From Chromatiales bacterium (GTDB lineage: Bacteria > Pseudomonadota > Gammaproteobacteria > UBA6429 > Thiohalophilaceae), in assembly GCA_027032075.1 (NCBI GenBank), contig JALVOC010000188.1, positions 21,237-85,236 of the forward strand: a DNA stretch of 64,000 bases, written 5' to 3'. Shown piece by piece: positions 31,629 through 40,980 of this stretch. Made by a program: the position numbers and the translations under genes. A model generated the notes under the pieces. The model was not told where the DNA came from, searched no databases, and worked only from the letters and a program-made list of their open reading frames with translations. Position 1 is the first letter of the stretch. Every line of letters begins with the position of its first letter.

Positions 31629-34600
31629 TCAAGCGACACGTGACAAGGTAAAATAAAAAGTCGCCCCCTTGCCCACTTCCGCTTCGGCCCAGATACGCCC
31701 GCCGTGACGGTGGATAATACGTTGTACCGTGGCAAGACCAATGCCGGTACCTTCAAATTCATCGTTGTTGTGAAAACGCTGAAAAACACCGAAGAGTTTA
31801 TCCGCATAGCGCATATCAAAGCCGGCACCGTTATCCTTGATATAGAAAATCTTTTCACCATTTTCGGTGGCACCAAATTCAATGCTGGCATTTTCAGTAT
31901 TACGCGTATATTTCCAGGCGTTGCCAAAGAGGTTAACCAGGACAATATCAAGTTGTTTTTTGTCCCCTTGCGCCTTCAGTCCCGGCGCAATGGAAATATT
32001 CACTTCACGCTCACCCTCGAGTTCCTTTAACTGGTTGACGACGGATTCAGCCAGCATGCTCATATCCACATCCTCGCGATTGAATTCAAACCGGCTCAAG
32101 CGCGACAATTTCAGCATATCATCGATAAGATCATTCATTCGCCGCGAGGCGGAATTGATGCGCTGCAAATAATCCTTGCCGGTATCATCGAGCTGTTCCG
32201 CATAATCTTCCAGCACAGCCTGACTGAAGCCATTGATACTGCGCAGGGGGGTGCGCAAATCGTGGGAAACAGAATAACTGAAAGTTTCCAGTTCTTTATT
32301 TGCCGCTTCCAGCTCACGGGTACGCTCCGTCACCAGTTCCTCGAGATTGTCACGATGTTGCCGTAATTCGTTTTCAATTGCGCGTTGCCGGCTGAGATCG
32401 TGAATCGCCATCAGCACACTTTGCGGCTCATCCTGGTAATCCCGGATAGTTCGCACCATAATTTCAACAGGCCGGCCGGCAAAGTTATCCGGATCATCCG
32501 CTTCCAGCACGATGAGCGCATCTTTATGCTTCTTTCTGGCCCGACATGCAGGACAGGATACTTCTTCCCCTGCGGCATGGAGAATGGAACCGACATCCTT
32601 GCCGATCACCTGCTCCGGGATCAGGCTGGTAAGGCGGTAAAATGCACTGTTTGCACGTATTACCCTGTCATTCAGATCAACAATGACAAGCGCATCGTTG
32701 AAATAGTCCATGGCGTGGTTCCATTCGGAAATGGACTTTGCCAATGCTTCCTCTGTCTGCTTGAGTTCCGTAACATCCTTGGCCAGCACCACCAGGCATG
32801 CCTGGCCATCGAGTTCGATAACTTCGGCCGACAACTCAACAATAATTTTCTCGTTGTTTTTTTTCCTGAATTCGCCCATATAGTTGCGCAGTTTTCCTTC
32901 CTGCTGTAACAACTCAATCATTCGTTGGCGTTTTTCTGCATGTTGCCAGAGATTGATTTCCTCCACGGTTTTTCCCAGCACCTCCTCACGACGGTAACCG
33001 GTGATGCGCTCAAAGCCTTCGTTGACATCCAGCAAACAGCCATCCTCCATGCGGCTGATGATTATCGGCTCCGGGCTGGAACGGAATGCCTTGGCAAAGC
33101 GTTCTTCGGATTTGCGCAGTTCCTTCCCCGCCTGCAAGCGTTCCAGCTCGGCACCGGCACGCGCGGCAAAAATACCCATTACAGGATGTAACTGCTCGAT
33201 ATTTCCAATGGGCTTGCTGTTCATCAGCACGATCAGACCAAGAGGATTGTCCTGACTGTCAAACAATGGTGTGCCGATATAACTCTCCATCCCCATCTCG
33301 GCCAATAAGGGATCATTCGGAAACTGTTGTTGAATGCCGCTGAAATAAAAACAGGTGCTTTGCCCCACCACGGAGGCGCAGGGGGTGTTTTCCAGGCGGT
33401 AGCTGATATTGTCTACGATTTTACCGTGATCGTAGAAGGCGAAGGTGTTGATCGTATCTGGCTGATGCTCATCCAGCAAACCGATAAAGGCGATATCGGC
33501 ATCGAAAAGCTGCGCAAGGTTCTCCACCATCTGCTGGAAAAACAGTTCCCCACTTCCTGCGGAAACACCTTCCGCAATCCGGCGAATCGCTTCTTCGATA
33601 CGCTTGTTGGCGCTGATATCCGTGATGGTACCGACATAGCCACTGACACGCTTCTCGGCATCCTCCTCTGCGACCGCCTGGGCCAGTAACCAGGTGACTT
33701 TACCGTCAGGACGCTGAAAACGGCATTCTGTCCGAAAGGGAAGACGGGCTTTCGCAGCCTGATACCATTCCTCGGCCACTCTTTGCCGATCCGCAGGATA
33801 AAGGGCATTCACCCAACCCTCACCCATGGCCTCTTCCGGCTGCATCCCCGCCATCTCAAGCCAGCGTTCATTCACGTAGATACAGTTGCCATTGGTGTCC
33901 GTCCGGAAAATGCCCACGGGGGAGATTTGCGCGAGGGAATGAAAGCGGCTCTCACTCTCACGCAATCGTTGCTGCGCCTGCTCCCGTTCCTGCACATTCT
34001 CATGCATGAGAATGACCTCGAGGATATTCCCCTGCCTGTCTTTAATCGGATAAATAAATGCGCGCACGCAGCGTGTCAGACCGGGGCCCGGGATTTGTTG
34101 GGATTTTCCGGTTTCGTAATAAACCGGAGGGATCTCCACTGCCTCACCGGCAAAACCCTTTTTGATATAGGGCATGATGCCTTTTTCGATCAGCTGTTGA
34201 TCCTCAAAAATCGTATACCCCTCCAGCGCGTCCGCCGTCACGCCCCAGAGCTTTTCCCAGGCGCGGTTCACCACAATGGTATGTCCATCCGGGGAAAACA
34301 CCTGGATACTGAAGGGGGACTGTTCCACCAAGGCACGGAAACGCATTTCCGAGGTTGCCAATGCCTCTTCATTGTGTTTTCGCTCGGTGATATCGTGAAT
34401 AATGGCAATAAAGACGGGGGGGGACTCTTCCTCGGCCAGCTGCAGGCGCACTTCCACCGGGTACAAGCTGCCATCGTTACGCTGATGGCGGGTTTCAAAC
34501 ACCACCCGCTCCTGCTGACCCGCACGCAAGGGGGCGACCAGTTGTTCAAAATCCTCCTGACTCAAATCCGGTTTAATTGCCCAGGGAGTCAGATGCAGCA

Positions 34601-34754
34601 TTTCCTCCATACTGTAACCCAGGTTCAGCAAAGCCCCGCGGGATACCTGGACGAACTTCAGACTCTTCGCATCAAAGACATAGATTTCATCGAAAGAATT
34701 TTCAAGGATCCGACCCCAACGGCTGATCGTTTCCTTGTTACCTTGTTTTTCCAT
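31629..34754 (-). CDS. Multi-PAS/GAF sensor histidine kinase (orphan)
   Basis: About 1041 residues from the ATG at 34754 (MEKQGNKETISRWGRILENS), which has AGGG just upstream; a GTG at 34805 would add 17 residues. Three PAS/PAC domains (about 10-400; for example YPVEVRLQLAEEESPPVFIAI) are followed by a GAF domain (about 410-540; FFQQMVENLAQLFDADIAF), two more PAS domains (about 550-790), a short coiled coil, the phospho-acceptor box SVSHDLRTPLRSING with His about residue 831, and an HATPase domain (NAWKYT, DNGAGFD, GTGIGLATV). The fifth PAS contains SCPACRARKK, a possible redox or metal pair. There are no transmembrane segments, so it is a cytosolic sensor. No response regulator lies nearby. 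Confidence 0.93.
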   Translation of the reverse strand: MEKQGNKETISRWGRILENSFDEIYVFDAKSLKFVQVSRGALLNLGYSMEEMLHLTPWAIKPDLSQEDFEQLVAPLRAGQQERVVFETRHQRNDGSLYPVEVRLQLAEEESPPVFIAIIHDITERKHNEEALATSEMRFRALVEQSPFSIQVFSPDGHTIVVNRAWEKLWGVTADALEGYTIFEDQQLIEKGIMPYIKKGFAGEAVEIPPVYYETGKSQQIPGPGLTRCVRAFIYPIKDRQGNILEVILMHENVQEREQAQQRLRESESRFHSLAQISPVGIFRTDTNGNCIYVNERWLEMAGMQPEEAMGEGWVNALYPADRQRVAEEWYQAAKARLPFRTECRFQRPDGKVTWLLAQAVAEEDAEKRVSGYVGTITDISANKRIEEAIRRIAEGVSAGSGELFFQQMVENLAQLFDADIAFIGLLDEHQPDTINTFAFYDHGKIVDNISYRLENTPCASVVGQSTCFYFSGIQQQFPNDPLLAEMGMESYIGTPLFDSQDNPLGLIVLMNSKPIGNIEQLHPVMGIFAARAGAELERLQAGKELRKSEERFAKAFRSSPEPIIISRMEDGCLLDVNEGFERITGYRREEVLGKTVEEINLWQHAEKRQRMIELLQQEGKLRNYMGEFRKKNNEKIIVELSAEVIELDGQACLVVLAKDVTELKQTEEALAKSISEWNHAMDYFNDALVIVDLNDRVIRANSAFYRLTSLIPEQVIGKDVGSILHAAGEEVSCPACRARKKHKDALIVLEADDPDNFAGRPVEIMVRTIRDYQDEPQSVLMAIHDLSRQRAIENELRQHRDNLEELVTERTRELEAANKELETFSYSVSHDLRTPLRSINGFSQAVLEDYAEQLDDTGKDYLQRINSASRRMNDLIDDMLKLSRLSRFEFNREDVDMSMLAESVVNQLKELEGEREVNISIAPGLKAQGDKKQLDIVLVNLFGNAWKYTRNTENASIEFGATENGEKIFYIKDNGAGFDMRYADKLFGVFQRFHNNDEFEGTGIGLATVQRIIHRHGGRIWAEAEVGKGATFYFTLSRVA

Positions 34755-35065
34755 AAATGAACCCTTGCCTGCCCCCAAATTCGCAATCCGGTTTTTGTAA
34801 GCCACAAGCCCCTGTTTTGATTTGAACGTATTTGTCTTGAAAACAGATTGTTTGAATGTGTTTAACGTTTACGCTCTCTTGGCAGCCGGATATTTGGAAT
34901 TTATCTAATTGTAAGTGTAACACCACATTCCCGGACTGTTATCGGCATTTCCCCACATAACTAAAGTGTGTGATTAACAACACAAAGACAGCAAGGTGCT
35001 CACACCCAGACACTCCGCCAGTAAATAAAACCTGCAGACTTGTCAGATGTTGTTAAAGGTGGCCA
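34755..35065. other. AT-rich gap between panD and the histidine kinase
   Basis: About 310 bases without a convincing ORF. It must contain the kinase promoter and the end of the panD transcript. No clear Rho-independent terminator or operator palindrome is visible. Confidence 0.5.
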
Positions 35066-35446
35066 TCAGGCAGCCTGAACGGGAATGGTATTACGTGTAT
35101 GGGTAATATTGTTATGCTCGTCTAGATAGACAAGTTTGGGTTTGAAGCTGGCCAGTTCCTGCTGGTTCAATCCAACATACGCGCAGATGATCACGATATC
35201 ATCCGGTCTGGCCTTGTGGGCGGCGGCACCATTGACTGAAATGATCCCGGAACCGTCCTCGGCACGAATCGCATACGTGGTAAACCGTTCACCGTTGGTG
35301 ATATTGTAAATCTCGATCTGCTCATACTCCCGGATACCGGATATTTCCAGCAGTTTGCCATCGATGGCGCAGGAGCCTTCGTATTCCAGCTCGGAATGGG
35401 TGACCCGGGCACGGTGCAGTTTGGCCTTGAGCATGGTGGTTAACAT
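35066..35446 (-). CDS. panD: Aspartate 1-decarboxylase
   Basis: A 126-residue pyruvoyl-enzyme precursor that makes beta-alanine for pantothenate. The self-cleavage site Gly-Ser is in [11 protein letters not shown] (about residues 24-25) and the conserved [16 protein letters not shown] start is present. It is downstream of panC in the same direction, with about 90 bases between. Confidence 0.96.
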   Translation of the reverse strand: MLTTMLKAKLHRARVTHSELEYEGSCAIDGKLLEISGIREYEQIEIYNITNGERFTTYAIRAEDGSGIISVNGAAAHKARPDDIVIICAYVGLNQQELASFKPKLVYLDEHNNITHTRNTIPVQAA

Positions 35447-35537
35447 TCATCCACAACCTTGTTAGAAACGGTACACCTATTTTAGCATGCTCCCGCTGCG
35501 GCAGCCTACTGTCCAAGCTCTTCTTTTTTATAGGAAT

Positions 35538-36377
35538 TTAAACCCGGAGATTGTCGATAAGACGGGTTTTGCCCAGACGGGCCGCCGCCAGCAATACCAC
35601 CTCGTCATCCGCGCCAGGCGGTTGAAGATCTTCCGGGCGCCGCACCGCGACATACTCCGGCTCGAATCCTGCTGCCTGTAATTCCGCCATCGCCCGCTTT
35701 TCGAGGGAGGCATAGTCCTGCTCACCTTCCCGGATCCGCTGCTTTACATCCTGTAAAACCTGATACAGCCCGGGTGCGATTTTGCGCTCTGCCGCCGTTA
35801 AATGGTTGTTGCGTGAACTCATCGCCAGCCCGTCAGGCTCGCGCCGGGTGGGCATGCCGATAATCTCCAGCGGCATATTCAAATCAGCAACCATGCGGCG
35901 CACAATCAAAAGCTGCTGGAAATCCTTTTCGCCAAAGACGGCGACATCGGGCTGAACGATATGAAACAGCTTGGCCACCACTGTCGCCATGCCCCTGAAG
36001 TGGCCCGGGCGACATGCTCCCTCGAGATCCTCTGAAAGCTGCGGCACATCGACCACGGTGACGGCCTCACGCCCCCGCGGATACATCTCCGCTTCTGTCG
36101 GCGCAAACACCGCATCCACGCCGCAGCCGGCCAACTTCTCCCGGTCCGCCTGCAAGGTGCGCGGGTAGGCCGCGAAATCCTGGCTCTGGTTGAACTGCAG
36201 CGGATTGACAAACACACTCACCACGACCCGATGCGCAACACTCCGGGCCTTTTCCACCAGACTCAAATGGCCGGCATGCAAATTCCCCATGGTGGGGACA
36301 AAACCGATGGTCACCCCCTCCTGCCGCCAGCCAGCGGCAAGGGACTGCATTTCACTGATGCTCTGCAGGAACTGCAT
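35538..36377 (-). CDS. panC: Pantoate-beta-alanine ligase
   Basis: About 279 residues from the ATG at 36377 (MQFLQSISEMQSLAAGW); a TTG at 36392 would add five residues, and neither has a strong ribosome site. It condenses pantoate and beta-alanine with ATP. The nucleotide-binding motif FVPTMGNLHAGHLSLVEKA, VVSVFVNPLQFNQSQDF and VFGEKDFQQLLIVRRMV are typical. It is separated from panB by a small lipoprotein gene. Confidence 0.95.
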   Translation of the reverse strand: MQFLQSISEMQSLAAGWRQEGVTIGFVPTMGNLHAGHLSLVEKARSVAHRVVVSVFVNPLQFNQSQDFAAYPRTLQADREKLAGCGVDAVFAPTEAEMYPRGREAVTVVDVPQLSEDLEGACRPGHFRGMATVVAKLFHIVQPDVAVFGEKDFQQLLIVRRMVADLNMPLEIIGMPTRREPDGLAMSSRNNHLTAAERKIAPGLYQVLQDVKQRIREGEQDYASLEKRAMAELQAAGFEPEYVAVRRPEDLQPPGADDEVVLLAAARLGKTRLIDNLRV

Positions 36378-36407
36378 GGCGACAACCGGCAAGTGGGGAA
36401 AACAGGG

Positions 36408-36719
36408 TTATTTGCGGCAACGGTAAATCCTGAAGACCTGCGTGCCGCCAAATATGTCACCCGCCGGGACGACGGCATCCCCCTGCAGCTTGACCGCCTC
36501 GTTGCGGGCGAGGGTTTCCAGTTCCAGTTTCACTTTTTTTTCGTTGCGTTTTATTCTGGCGACGTCGGCTTTGACGGACACCGTGGTGGTTCCCAGGAAA
36601 TCGCAGTTTTTTACTTCAGGCGCATCGAGCACCACCACTTTTTTCCCTTCCGGACTCAGCTCCACCCAGGTGCAGGCCAACAGCGTCAGTGCAAACAGTA
36701 ACAATATGATCTTTTTCAT
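36408..36719 (-). CDS. DUF4156-like small lipoprotein
   Basis: About 103 residues from the ATG at 36719 (MKKIILLLFALTLLACTWVE), with a clear lipobox Cys at about residue 16. The mature part (GKKVVVLDAPEVKNCDFLGT, NEAVKLQGDAVVPAGDIFGG, QVFRIYRCRK) matches my memory of DUF4156/RcsF-like stress lipoproteins with two cysteines that could form a disulfide. It is inserted between panB and panC with short spacers, so it is probably co-transcribed with them. No functional link to pantothenate is obvious. Confidence 0.7.
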   Translation of the reverse strand: MKKIILLLFALTLLACTWVELSPEGKKVVVLDAPEVKNCDFLGTTTVSVKADVARIKRNEKKVKLELETLARNEAVKLQGDAVVPAGDIFGGTQVFRIYRCRK

Positions 36720-36800
36720 AACCCGTCTCTCGTTCAAATCCGCAGTGAAATTTTACAACCCTTGATCCAGACATGACAAAGTCGCGGATCCCGTTTCAGG

Positions 36801-37622
36801 CTACTTGAAAGCGTGTTCTTCCGTAGGGAAACGCCCCTGCTTCACCGCCTCCACGAAGGCGGCGATTGCCTCCTGGATACCTTGGCCGGCAGCGGTTTCC
36901 CGCAGAAAGTCCTTGGAAAAACGGGGACGTTTGCCTGCGGTGAGGCCAAGCAAATCGTAGCTCACCAACACCTGACCGTCACAGCCCGGACCGGCGCCAA
37001 TGCCGATGGTGGGAATATCGATGGCCTCGGTAATGCGTCCCGCCAGCGACATAGGGATGCACTCGAGGACAATCATCTCGGCACCCGCCGCCTGCAGGGC
37101 CCTGGCATCCTCTACCATTTTGTCGGCAGCGGCCTGCTCCCGCCCCTGCACTTTATAACCGCCGAGTTCCTCAACAGACTGCGGCAACAAACCAAGGTGC
37201 CCGCATACCGGTATATTGGCCTGGCTCAGCCACTCGATAAATCTGGCAACCTGACCCGCCCCTTCGAGCTTGACCATATCCGCACCGGCTTCGATTAAAC
37301 GCTGTGCGTTCTCCAGCGTCTGTTCCGCCGAAGTGTAGGAGCGGTACGGCATGTCGGTTACCAGCAGGGCACGCCTCCGGGCGCGGGCGACATTGCGCGT
37401 GTGGTAAATCATGTCTTCCATGGTCACCGGCAAGGTGGAATCGTGTCCTTGCACCACCATGCCGAGCGAATCACCAACCAGAATCACCTCGACACCGGCC
37501 TGCTCGAGCTGGGCCGCCAGACTGGCATCATAGGCGGTCAACACCACAATCTTCTCACCCCGCTGCTTCATTGCACGTATCTCTGCGGGACGAATCGTCT
37601 TGCCTGTCGTTTGTGGATTCAT
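36801..37622 (-). CDS. panB: 3-Methyl-2-oxobutanoate hydroxymethyltransferase
   Basis: A 273-residue TIM-barrel enzyme that makes ketopantoate, the first step of pantothenate synthesis. Motifs seen are KIVVLTAYDASLAAQLEQAG, ILVGDSLGMVVQGHDSTLPV and PTIGIGAGPGCDGQVLVSYD. Its start overlaps the stop of the deoxynucleoside kinase (ATGA), so the two are coupled. Confidence 0.97.
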   Translation of the reverse strand: MNPQTTGKTIRPAEIRAMKQRGEKIVVLTAYDASLAAQLEQAGVEVILVGDSLGMVVQGHDSTLPVTMEDMIYHTRNVARARRRALLVTDMPYRSYTSAEQTLENAQRLIEAGADMVKLEGAGQVARFIEWLSQANIPVCGHLGLLPQSVEELGGYKVQGREQAAADKMVEDARALQAAGAEMIVLECIPMSLAGRITEAIDIPTIGIGAGPGCDGQVLVSYDLLGLTAGKRPRFSKDFLRETAAGQGIQEAIAAFVEAVKQGRFPTEEHAFK

Positions 37623-38272
37623 AGGGTCAATTGTGAAGGATTGAAATAGTGGCGTCCGCTGCGCAGTTTGCGAACCTGTTCCAATAACAGGGCATAATCG
37701 CTGTCATTATTGGCAAAATCGATCTCGCTGGCATTCACGATGAGCAAGGGCGCCTCGTCGTAGTGATGGAAAAATTCCATGTAGCGCTCACTGATGCGCC
37801 GCAGATAACTTTCTTCCAGGTGGCGTTCATAATGACGGCCGCGTTCCGCGATACGTTTTCTCAGCACCTCCACCGGGGCTTGCAGATACACCACGAGATC
37901 GGGCCGTGGCGCATCCAGGGTAACATGTTCATAAACCTGCAGATAAAGATTGAATTCATCGGCATCCAGCGTCAGTTCGGCAAACAGGCGATCCTTTTCC
38001 ATGATGTAATCGGCCACCCGCACCGGCTGAAACATATCCCCCTGACGCAACGACTTCAGCTGCTGCGCGCGCTGGAAGAGAAAGAACAACTGGGTCTGCA
38101 GGGCGACACTTCGTGGATTTTCATAAAAGCGTTGTAAAAAGGGATTCTCTTCCACCCCTTCCAGCAACAGATCCGAACCAAAACTCCCGGCCAGGCGCCG
38201 CGCCAGCGTGGTCTTGCCCACACCAATCGGCCCTTCCACCACGATAAATTCAGGCTCTCCCCGATTCAGCAT
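37619..38272 (-). CDS. Deoxynucleoside kinase (dGK/dCK-like)
   Basis: About 217 residues from the ATG at 38272 (MLNRGEPEFIVVEGPIGVGK); the frame is open a little further upstream. The P-loop GPIGVGKTTLARRL, VADYIMEKDRLFAELTLD (DR-type motif) and a LID-like RKRIAERGRHYE segment indicate the deoxynucleoside kinase superfamily, which phosphorylates deoxynucleosides for salvage. Specificity cannot be told. It lies between folK and panB with overlapping ends, as in other gammaproteobacteria. Confidence 0.88.
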   Translation of the reverse strand: MLNRGEPEFIVVEGPIGVGKTTLARRLAGSFGSDLLLEGVEENPFLQRFYENPRSVALQTQLFFLFQRAQQLKSLRQGDMFQPVRVADYIMEKDRLFAELTLDADEFNLYLQVYEHVTLDAPRPDLVVYLQAPVEVLRKRIAERGRHYERHLEESYLRRISERYMEFFHHYDEAPLLIVNASEIDFANNDSDYALLLEQVRKLRSGRHYFNPSQLTL

Positions 38273-38778
38273 CGATGCAACAACTCCAGTCCGTTTTGCG
38301 AACAATTCTGTACCAATGTCTTCAGCCTGCCCAGCCCCGGAACGATCAAATCATCCGCGGCAATCTCCTGTAAAGGATACAGGACGAAATTGCGCACAGC
38401 GAGCCCCGCATGAGGCACTTTCAATCGCGCATCATCAATCTGCTGTTCCCCATAGAGCAACAGATCGAGATCCAGGGTACGGGGCCCCCAGCGCTGCCCG
38501 TCTCGCTCCCTGCCCTGTTGTTGTTCGATGGCCTGTAAACCATCCAGCAAGGCAAAGGGAGAAAGCGAGGTTTCCAATGCCGCCACCGCATTGATGTAAT
38601 CGGGTTGTTCAGCCGGTCCCATGGGTTTGCTGCGATATAAACGGGAAGAGGCAATCAGACGGCAGTGAGGCAGGTGCTGCAGGGCGGTGATGGCATCACA
38701 CACCTGTTGCCGGGGATCGGCAAGATTACTGCCCAGACCGATGTAGGCGACAAGGGAACGCAAACGGGCAGACCTCAA
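38266..38778 (-). CDS. folK: 6-Hydroxymethyl-7,8-dihydropterin pyrophosphokinase
   Basis: About 170 residues. It transfers pyrophosphate from ATP in folate synthesis. VAYIGLGSNLADP, QQGRERDGQRWGPRTLDLDL and VPHAGLAVRNFVLYPLQEI are family motifs. No ATG is available at the conserved start; a TTG overlapping the pcnB stop (38778) or a second TTG fifteen bases on (38763, giving LRSLVAYIGLGSN) must be used. It is coupled at both ends to its neighbours. Confidence 0.93.
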   Translation of the reverse strand: MRSARLRSLVAYIGLGSNLADPRQQVCDAITALQHLPHCRLIASSRLYRSKPMGPAEQPDYINAVAALETSLSPFALLDGLQAIEQQQGRERDGQRWGPRTLDLDLLLYGEQQIDDARLKVPHAGLAVRNFVLYPLQEIAADDLIVPGLGRLKTLVQNCSQNGLELLHRC

Positions 38779-40079
38779 GCTTCGGCGGATCGCGGTTTGC
38801 GGTGACGACGACGTTTTTTGCCACCGCCCAGTCGTTTGATCATCGCGGCACGCTCTTCACTGTCGACCTCCTGAAAGCGTGTCCACCAGGTGCACAATTC
38901 TTTCAGCGGCTCACCCACTTCACAACGCAGCAGGAGAAAATCATAAGCGGCGCGAAAACGCGGCTGCTCCAGCAAACGATAGGCGCGTTTGCCCTGACGG
39001 CGCGGCAGCCGTGCCTGCGCCACCCAGATCTCCCGCATCGGGTAACTGAAACGCTTGGGAATGGTCACCTGCCGCAACTGCTCGGCGACAACCTCATTCC
39101 CCGCTGCTTGCAATGCCTGTAACTGGGTCATGCCCTGCTGTTGCAGCAGCATCACCTCCTGCCGGACCGGCCCCCACAACAGGGCGGCGAACAGGAAAGC
39201 AGGGTTCACCGGCTTGCCCACGAGAATGCGTTCGTCGGTGTTGCTCAGCGCCTGCCGGATAAAGGCCTCACTATAGGCATCTCCCTGTTTGAGTAATGCA
39301 TCGGTCTGCGCAAACAAATAGCCAAACAGCTCCAGATCCTTCAATACCTCGAAGGATTGCACGGCATGACCGGTCTGGAACAGTTTCAGTACTTCATCGA
39401 ACAAACGTGCGGGCGGCACACCGCTTATTTTCTCACCCAGTTCATGGATCTGTTTTGCCATGCCGGCTTCAAGCCGGAAATTCAGTTTCGCCGCAAAGCG
39501 GGCGGCACGCAGCATGCGCACGGGATCTTCCTGGAAACGGGTATGGGCATCACCGATCATGCGCAACACGCCGGCCTGCAGATCAGCCATGCCGCCGGTA
39601 TAATCAATGATGGAAAAATCATCAATATTGTAATAGAGGGCATTGACGGTAAAATCGCGCCGCCAGGCATCATCCTCGAGGGTGCCATAAACGTTGTCGC
39701 GCAGGATCATGCCGTTGGAAATCACGCCTTCCCCTCCGCCCTGGTTATGGGGGGCACGGAAGGTGGCCACCTCGATGATCTCCCGCCCGAAATGAATATG
39801 CGCCAGACGAAAACGGCGCCCGATCAGGCGGCAATTACGGAACAGTTTCTTGATTTCCTCGGGATGGGCGTCGGTGGCAATATCAAAATCCTTCGGATGC
39901 CTGCCCAGCAGCAGATCACGCACACCCCCGCCGACCAGATAAGCCGCATAACCTGCTTTGTGCAGACGATAAAGTACTTTCAGGGCGGCATCGCTGATGT
40001 CGCCGCGCGAAATGTTGTGCTCGGGACGGGGGATAATGGCGGGTATGGCGTTAATCGGGCTGTCCTGCTCGTTACTCAA
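38775..40079 (-). CDS. pcnB: Poly(A) polymerase I
   Basis: A 434-residue nucleotidyltransferase that adds poly(A) to RNA 3' ends. The catalytic head YAAYLVGGGVRDLLLGRHPK followed by DFDIATDAHPEEIKKLF is diagnostic, with RFRLAHIHFGREIIEVATFR and a basic C-terminus (GGGKKRRRHRKPRSAEA). A tRNA CCA-adding enzyme is the alternative, but the long Arg/Lys tail and the pcnB-folK-panBC neighbourhood support pcnB. Confidence 0.93.
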   Translation of the reverse strand: MSNEQDSPINAIPAIIPRPEHNISRGDISDAALKVLYRLHKAGYAAYLVGGGVRDLLLGRHPKDFDIATDAHPEEIKKLFRNCRLIGRRFRLAHIHFGREIIEVATFRAPHNQGGGEGVISNGMILRDNVYGTLEDDAWRRDFTVNALYYNIDDFSIIDYTGGMADLQAGVLRMIGDAHTRFQEDPVRMLRAARFAAKLNFRLEAGMAKQIHELGEKISGVPPARLFDEVLKLFQTGHAVQSFEVLKDLELFGYLFAQTDALLKQGDAYSEAFIRQALSNTDERILVGKPVNPAFLFAALLWGPVRQEVMLLQQQGMTQLQALQAAGNEVVAEQLRQVTIPKRFSYPMREIWVAQARLPRRQGKRAYRLLEQPRFRAAYDFLLLRCEVGEPLKELCTWWTRFQEVDSEERAAMIKRLGGGKKRRRHRKPRSAEA

Positions 40080-40254
40080 TGTCGGTTAAATGCCCTATCA
40101 TAGCATTTCTCCACGCCAACGCCGAACACACACTCTGGTTGATGCGGCTCTGCCGGGGTGGATAGGATATCTGGTTTGTTTTTCACCAGGCCCGGCATCA
40201 CGGCAAAAAACCGTGGCAAGCCGTCAGAACACGATTCAGCCAGATGGCGGGCGA

Positions 40255-40839
40255 TCAGGCAAAATCGGCCAACAGTGCCTTCCGTGTCTCTTCGGCCAGG
40301 GGATTGACCTCAGCATGATAATGCTCATGCTCAATCCCCATGGCAATGGGTGCACCCTCTGCGGCCGCCCGGATCATGTCGGGGGTGAATTCAAACCGCA
40401 GAAAATGAACCGAGGAGGTCTTGACCTCTGTGGTGCGCTCCAGATCTTCGTTGGCAATGGCATAGACCTTGTCAAAATCACCGATGCGGATCCAGATCTT
40501 TTGCTCAATACCGATTAATTGACCCAGTGCCGCCTTTCGCTCTCCGGCATCGGTGTATTCGAGCATGAAAGTTGCCTTGAGGTTGCTGCCATCGGGGATC
40601 AGGGGATTATAGGTATCCAGTTCTTCCTGGATGCCCTGGTGCTCAAAAATACGTTCGGCCCGCAACATCTCCTGGATCTGGTACTGCATGGTCAGGCGAT
40701 CTTCAAAATAGAGCGTGGCATGCTCTCCCAGGCGGACCTGCCGGTTCTTTTTGTGCGCCATGACCTTTTGGCGAAAAGCCTCACGCTGTCTGGCATACTC
40801 TTCCAGGGAGAGTAAATCTTCCTGCGCAATTTTTTTCAT
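40255..40839 (-). CDS. DUF3501 family protein
   Basis: A 194-residue soluble protein of unknown function. MKKIAQEDLLSLEEYARQRE, RLGEHATLYFEDRLTMQYQI and MLRAERIFEHQGIQEELD fit my memory of DUF3501. It is rich in charged residues with several conserved-looking His near the end (GIEHEHYHAEVNPL), which could bind metal; that is inference. It is the last gene of a run rubrerythrin, Fe-S oxidoreductase, DUF3501 on the minus strand, which suggests a role in oxidative or iron stress. Confidence 0.85.
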   Translation of the reverse strand: MKKIAQEDLLSLEEYARQREAFRQKVMAHKKNRQVRLGEHATLYFEDRLTMQYQIQEMLRAERIFEHQGIQEELDTYNPLIPDGSNLKATFMLEYTDAGERKAALGQLIGIEQKIWIRIGDFDKVYAIANEDLERTTEVKTSSVHFLRFEFTPDMIRAAAEGAPIAMGIEHEHYHAEVNPLAEETRKALLADFA

Positions 40840-40980
40840 CTTCGCTGAACCGCCAATTTGTTGGTGACCGTGTTTCGCGTATCGGAACCCTTCCAGTTAT
40901 CCGCATTCCGCTTTCGCATCACAAAGCAGACCGTTACTGCGCGCTGTCTGCGAGGGTAAAGCCCTGTCCAATACTGTTTT

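Noticed and set aside
33783..34760. A 325-codon plus-strand frame opposite the histidine kinase
   Set aside because: Antisense shadow. The kinase frame contains clear PAS motifs throughout the same interval.
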